DNA from: Verrucomicrobia bacterium UBA4286
Lineage (GTDB): Bacteria; Verrucomicrobiota; Kiritimatiellia; RFP12; UBA1067
Assembly (NCBI GenBank): GCA_002395905.1
Contig: DGVK01000047.1
Coordinates: 1-6,781, forward strand
Direction of reading: 5' to 3'
DNA: 6,781 bases
The position numbers and the translations under genes are program-made. The stretch's first letter is position 1, and every line of letters starts with the position of its first letter. The notes under the pieces are model-generated. The model had not been told where the DNA came from and did not search any database. It saw only the letters and a program-made list of their open reading frames with translations. Positions 5,526-6,781 of this stretch are shown here, in pieces.

Positions 5526-6781
5526 ATGCAGACAGATCGCAGGGAGTTCCTCAAGGGAACCGCATGGATGGGGGCGGCCGCGCTCGCGGCGGGATGCGCC
5601 ACCGAAGGGTTCAAGCTTTCGCTCGGCGGGACCATGCAGGGGTATGCCGCGCCCGCGCTGAAGAAGGTGCGCGTGGGCTTCGTGGGCCTCGGCATGCGCG
5701 GGCCCGGCGCGGTCCACCGCATCGCCGCGATCCCCGGCGCAGAAGTCGCCGCCCTCTGCGACATCCATCCCGAGCGCGTCGCCATGCAGCAGAAGTGGCT
5801 GGCCGACAACGGCAAGCCGAAGGCTCTCGAATTCACCGGACCCGAGGGCTACAAGGCGATGTGCGAGAGCGACGCGATCGATGTCGTCTACAACGCGACG
5901 AGCTGGGATATGCACGTGCCGATCGCGCTCTACGCCATGGAGCACGGCAAGCACGCCATGGTCGAGGTTCCGAGCGCGTTCACGCTCGACGAGTGCTACG
6001 CGCTGGTCGAGACGAGCGAGCGCACGCGCATGCACTGCATGCAGCTCGAGAACTGCTGCTACGGCGAGGCCGAGATGCTCGCGCTGAGGCTTGTGCGCGA
6101 AGGCAGGCTCGGCGAGATCGTCCACGGCGAGGGCGCCTACATCCACGACCTGCGCGACCTCTGCTACGCTGACTGGGCGGCCGATTTCTCGAAATACGGC
6201 TACGCCGACTTCTGGCGTCTCAAGCACAACGTCGCCCACAAGGGCAACCAGTACGACACCCACGGCCTCGGGCCGGTGTGCGAGTACATGAACATCAACC
6301 GCGGCGACCGTTTCGACTACCTCGTGTCGCTGGAGTCCGACCAGTTCAACTTCGAGGCCTACGCCAGGGCGAAGTTCCCCGACAGCAAGTGGAAGGCCGA
6401 CCTCAAGGTGGCCATGGGCGACATGAACACGATGCTCATCAAGACCGTGAACGGCAAGAGCATCATGATCCAGCACGACGTCAGCTCGCCGCGCCCCTAC
6501 AACCGCATCAACCGCGTGACCGGCACCCTCGGCGCGTTCGAGGGCATTGCGTTCCTCAACAAGGAGGCGTCCGTCGAGGACAAGATGAACGCCCTCCAGA
6601 TGGAGGGATGCATGGGCCGCTTCGGCTGGGGCGAGAAGATCGGCGATCCCGTCCACTCGTACTTCGACGAGAAGACGATGCAGGAGATGCGCGAAAAGTA
6701 CCGCCATCCTCTGTGGCGTCCCGAGATAAGCGACGTCGCCAAGGCCATCGGCGGGCACGGCGGCATGGACTTCATCATGGA
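5526..6781 (+). CDS. GH109-type NAD-dependent glycosidase (probable alpha-N-acetylgalactosaminidase), Tat-exported; 3' end outside window
   Basis: The gene is open to the window edge, with 418 residues visible of roughly 450-480 expected. Known family members release terminal alpha-linked GalNAc by an NAD-assisted oxidation, elimination and reduction cycle. The leader has a twin-arginine motif (DRREFLKG, residues 4-11), a hydrophobic stretch and an AAGC lipobox-like site at C24, so a Tat-exported lipoprotein is likely. The Gfo/Idh/MocA Rossmann fold follows: GLGMRG at 54-59 for NAD and CDIHPER at 78-84. The usual EKP of the oxidoreductases is EVP (147-149), as in GH109. Further family signatures are EN at 175-176, YIHDLR at 205-210, THGLGP at 245-250, YMNINRGDRFDYL at 254-266, QHD at 316-318, RPYNR at 323-327 and GGHGGMDF at 409-416. 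These agree closely with what I recall of the Elizabethkingia enzyme. Substrate specificity is inferred from family; other alpha- or beta-linked hexosaminides are possible. It has its own promoter, downstream of a hairpin. Confidence 0.92.
   Translation, partial: MQTDRREFLKGTAWMGAAALAAGCATEGFKLSLGGTMQGYAAPALKKVRVGFVGLGMRGPGAVHRIAAIPGAEVAALCDIHPERVAMQQKWLADNGKPKALEFTGPEGYKAMCESDAIDVVYNATSWDMHVPIALYAMEHGKHAMVEVPSAFTLDECYALVETSERTRMHCMQLENCCYGEAEMLALRLVREGRLGEIVHGEGAYIHDLRDLCYADWAADFSKYGYADFWRLKHNVAHKGNQYDTHGLGPVCEYMNINRGDRFDYLVSLESDQFNFEAYARAKFPDSKWKADLKVAMGDMNTMLIKTVNGKSIMIQHDVSSPRPYNRINRVTGTLGAFEGIAFLNKEASVEDKMNALQMEGCMGRFGWGEKIGDPVHSYFDEKTMQEMREKYRHPLWRPEISDVAKAIGGHGGMDFIM

Noticed and set aside
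4379..5836. Antisense open frame of 485 residues spanning the end of the giant gene and the start of the next
   Set aside because: It crosses two forward genes, the hairpin and the promoter. Its Arg- and Ala-rich product has no domain or signal, which is typical of shadow frames in GC-rich DNA.
5391..6758. Antisense open frame of 455 residues across the GH109-like gene
   Set aside because: It is the mirror of a GC-rich coding frame. The forward strand has a full set of GH109 motifs, an RBS and a promoter, while the antisense product is a His-, Val- and Leu-rich composition artefact with no recognisable motif.

Overview
The window looks like a chromosomal piece of a Gram-negative glycan-degrading bacterium, most likely from the PVC superphylum (Kiritimatiellota, Lentisphaerota or Verrucomicrobiota), and probably a gut or other host-associated lineage. 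This is inferred from gene style, not from a marker gene. The clues are a giant secreted beta-strand-rich protein with autotransporter-like repeats but no barrel, a Tat-exported glycoside hydrolase of the NAD-dependent GH109 type, and GC-rich coding DNA with AT-rich promoter islands.

Layout: bases 1-95 hold a non-coding compound palindrome built from a 9-bp and a 7-bp short tandem repeat. A good sigma70-type promoter (TTGCAA, 17 bp, TATAAT) follows at 112-140, then a leader of about 110 bases. Bases 257-5323 encode a 1688-residue exported protein. It has a signal peptide, a novel N-terminal region, two diverged copies of a module of about 200 residues, a long predicted beta-helix or autotransporter-passenger-like body, and a short C-terminal tail with no recognisable anchor. 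A GC-rich hairpin at 5340-5365 closes this unit. A second promoter with an extended -10 box (TGGTATAAT) at 5423-5451 drives the next gene, which starts at 5526 and runs off the window. It is a Gfo/Idh/MocA-fold protein that closely resembles GH109 alpha-N-acetylgalactosaminidases and carries a Tat lipoprotein-like leader.

The two genes point the same way but are separated by a hairpin and a fresh promoter, so they are probably two transcription units and not an operon. Both products are predicted to leave the cytoplasm. The giant protein probably works at the cell surface or outside the cell (adhesion or glycan contact). The GH109 enzyme probably works in the periplasm or on a membrane, removing terminal N-acetylgalactosamine from host-type glycans such as mucin. 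The two -10 regions share 13 of 15 bases, which may reflect a common promoter style in this genome. No RNA gene, CRISPR array, transposase or phage gene was seen. The most unusual items are the compound palindrome at 1-95 and the internally duplicated, anchorless giant protein.
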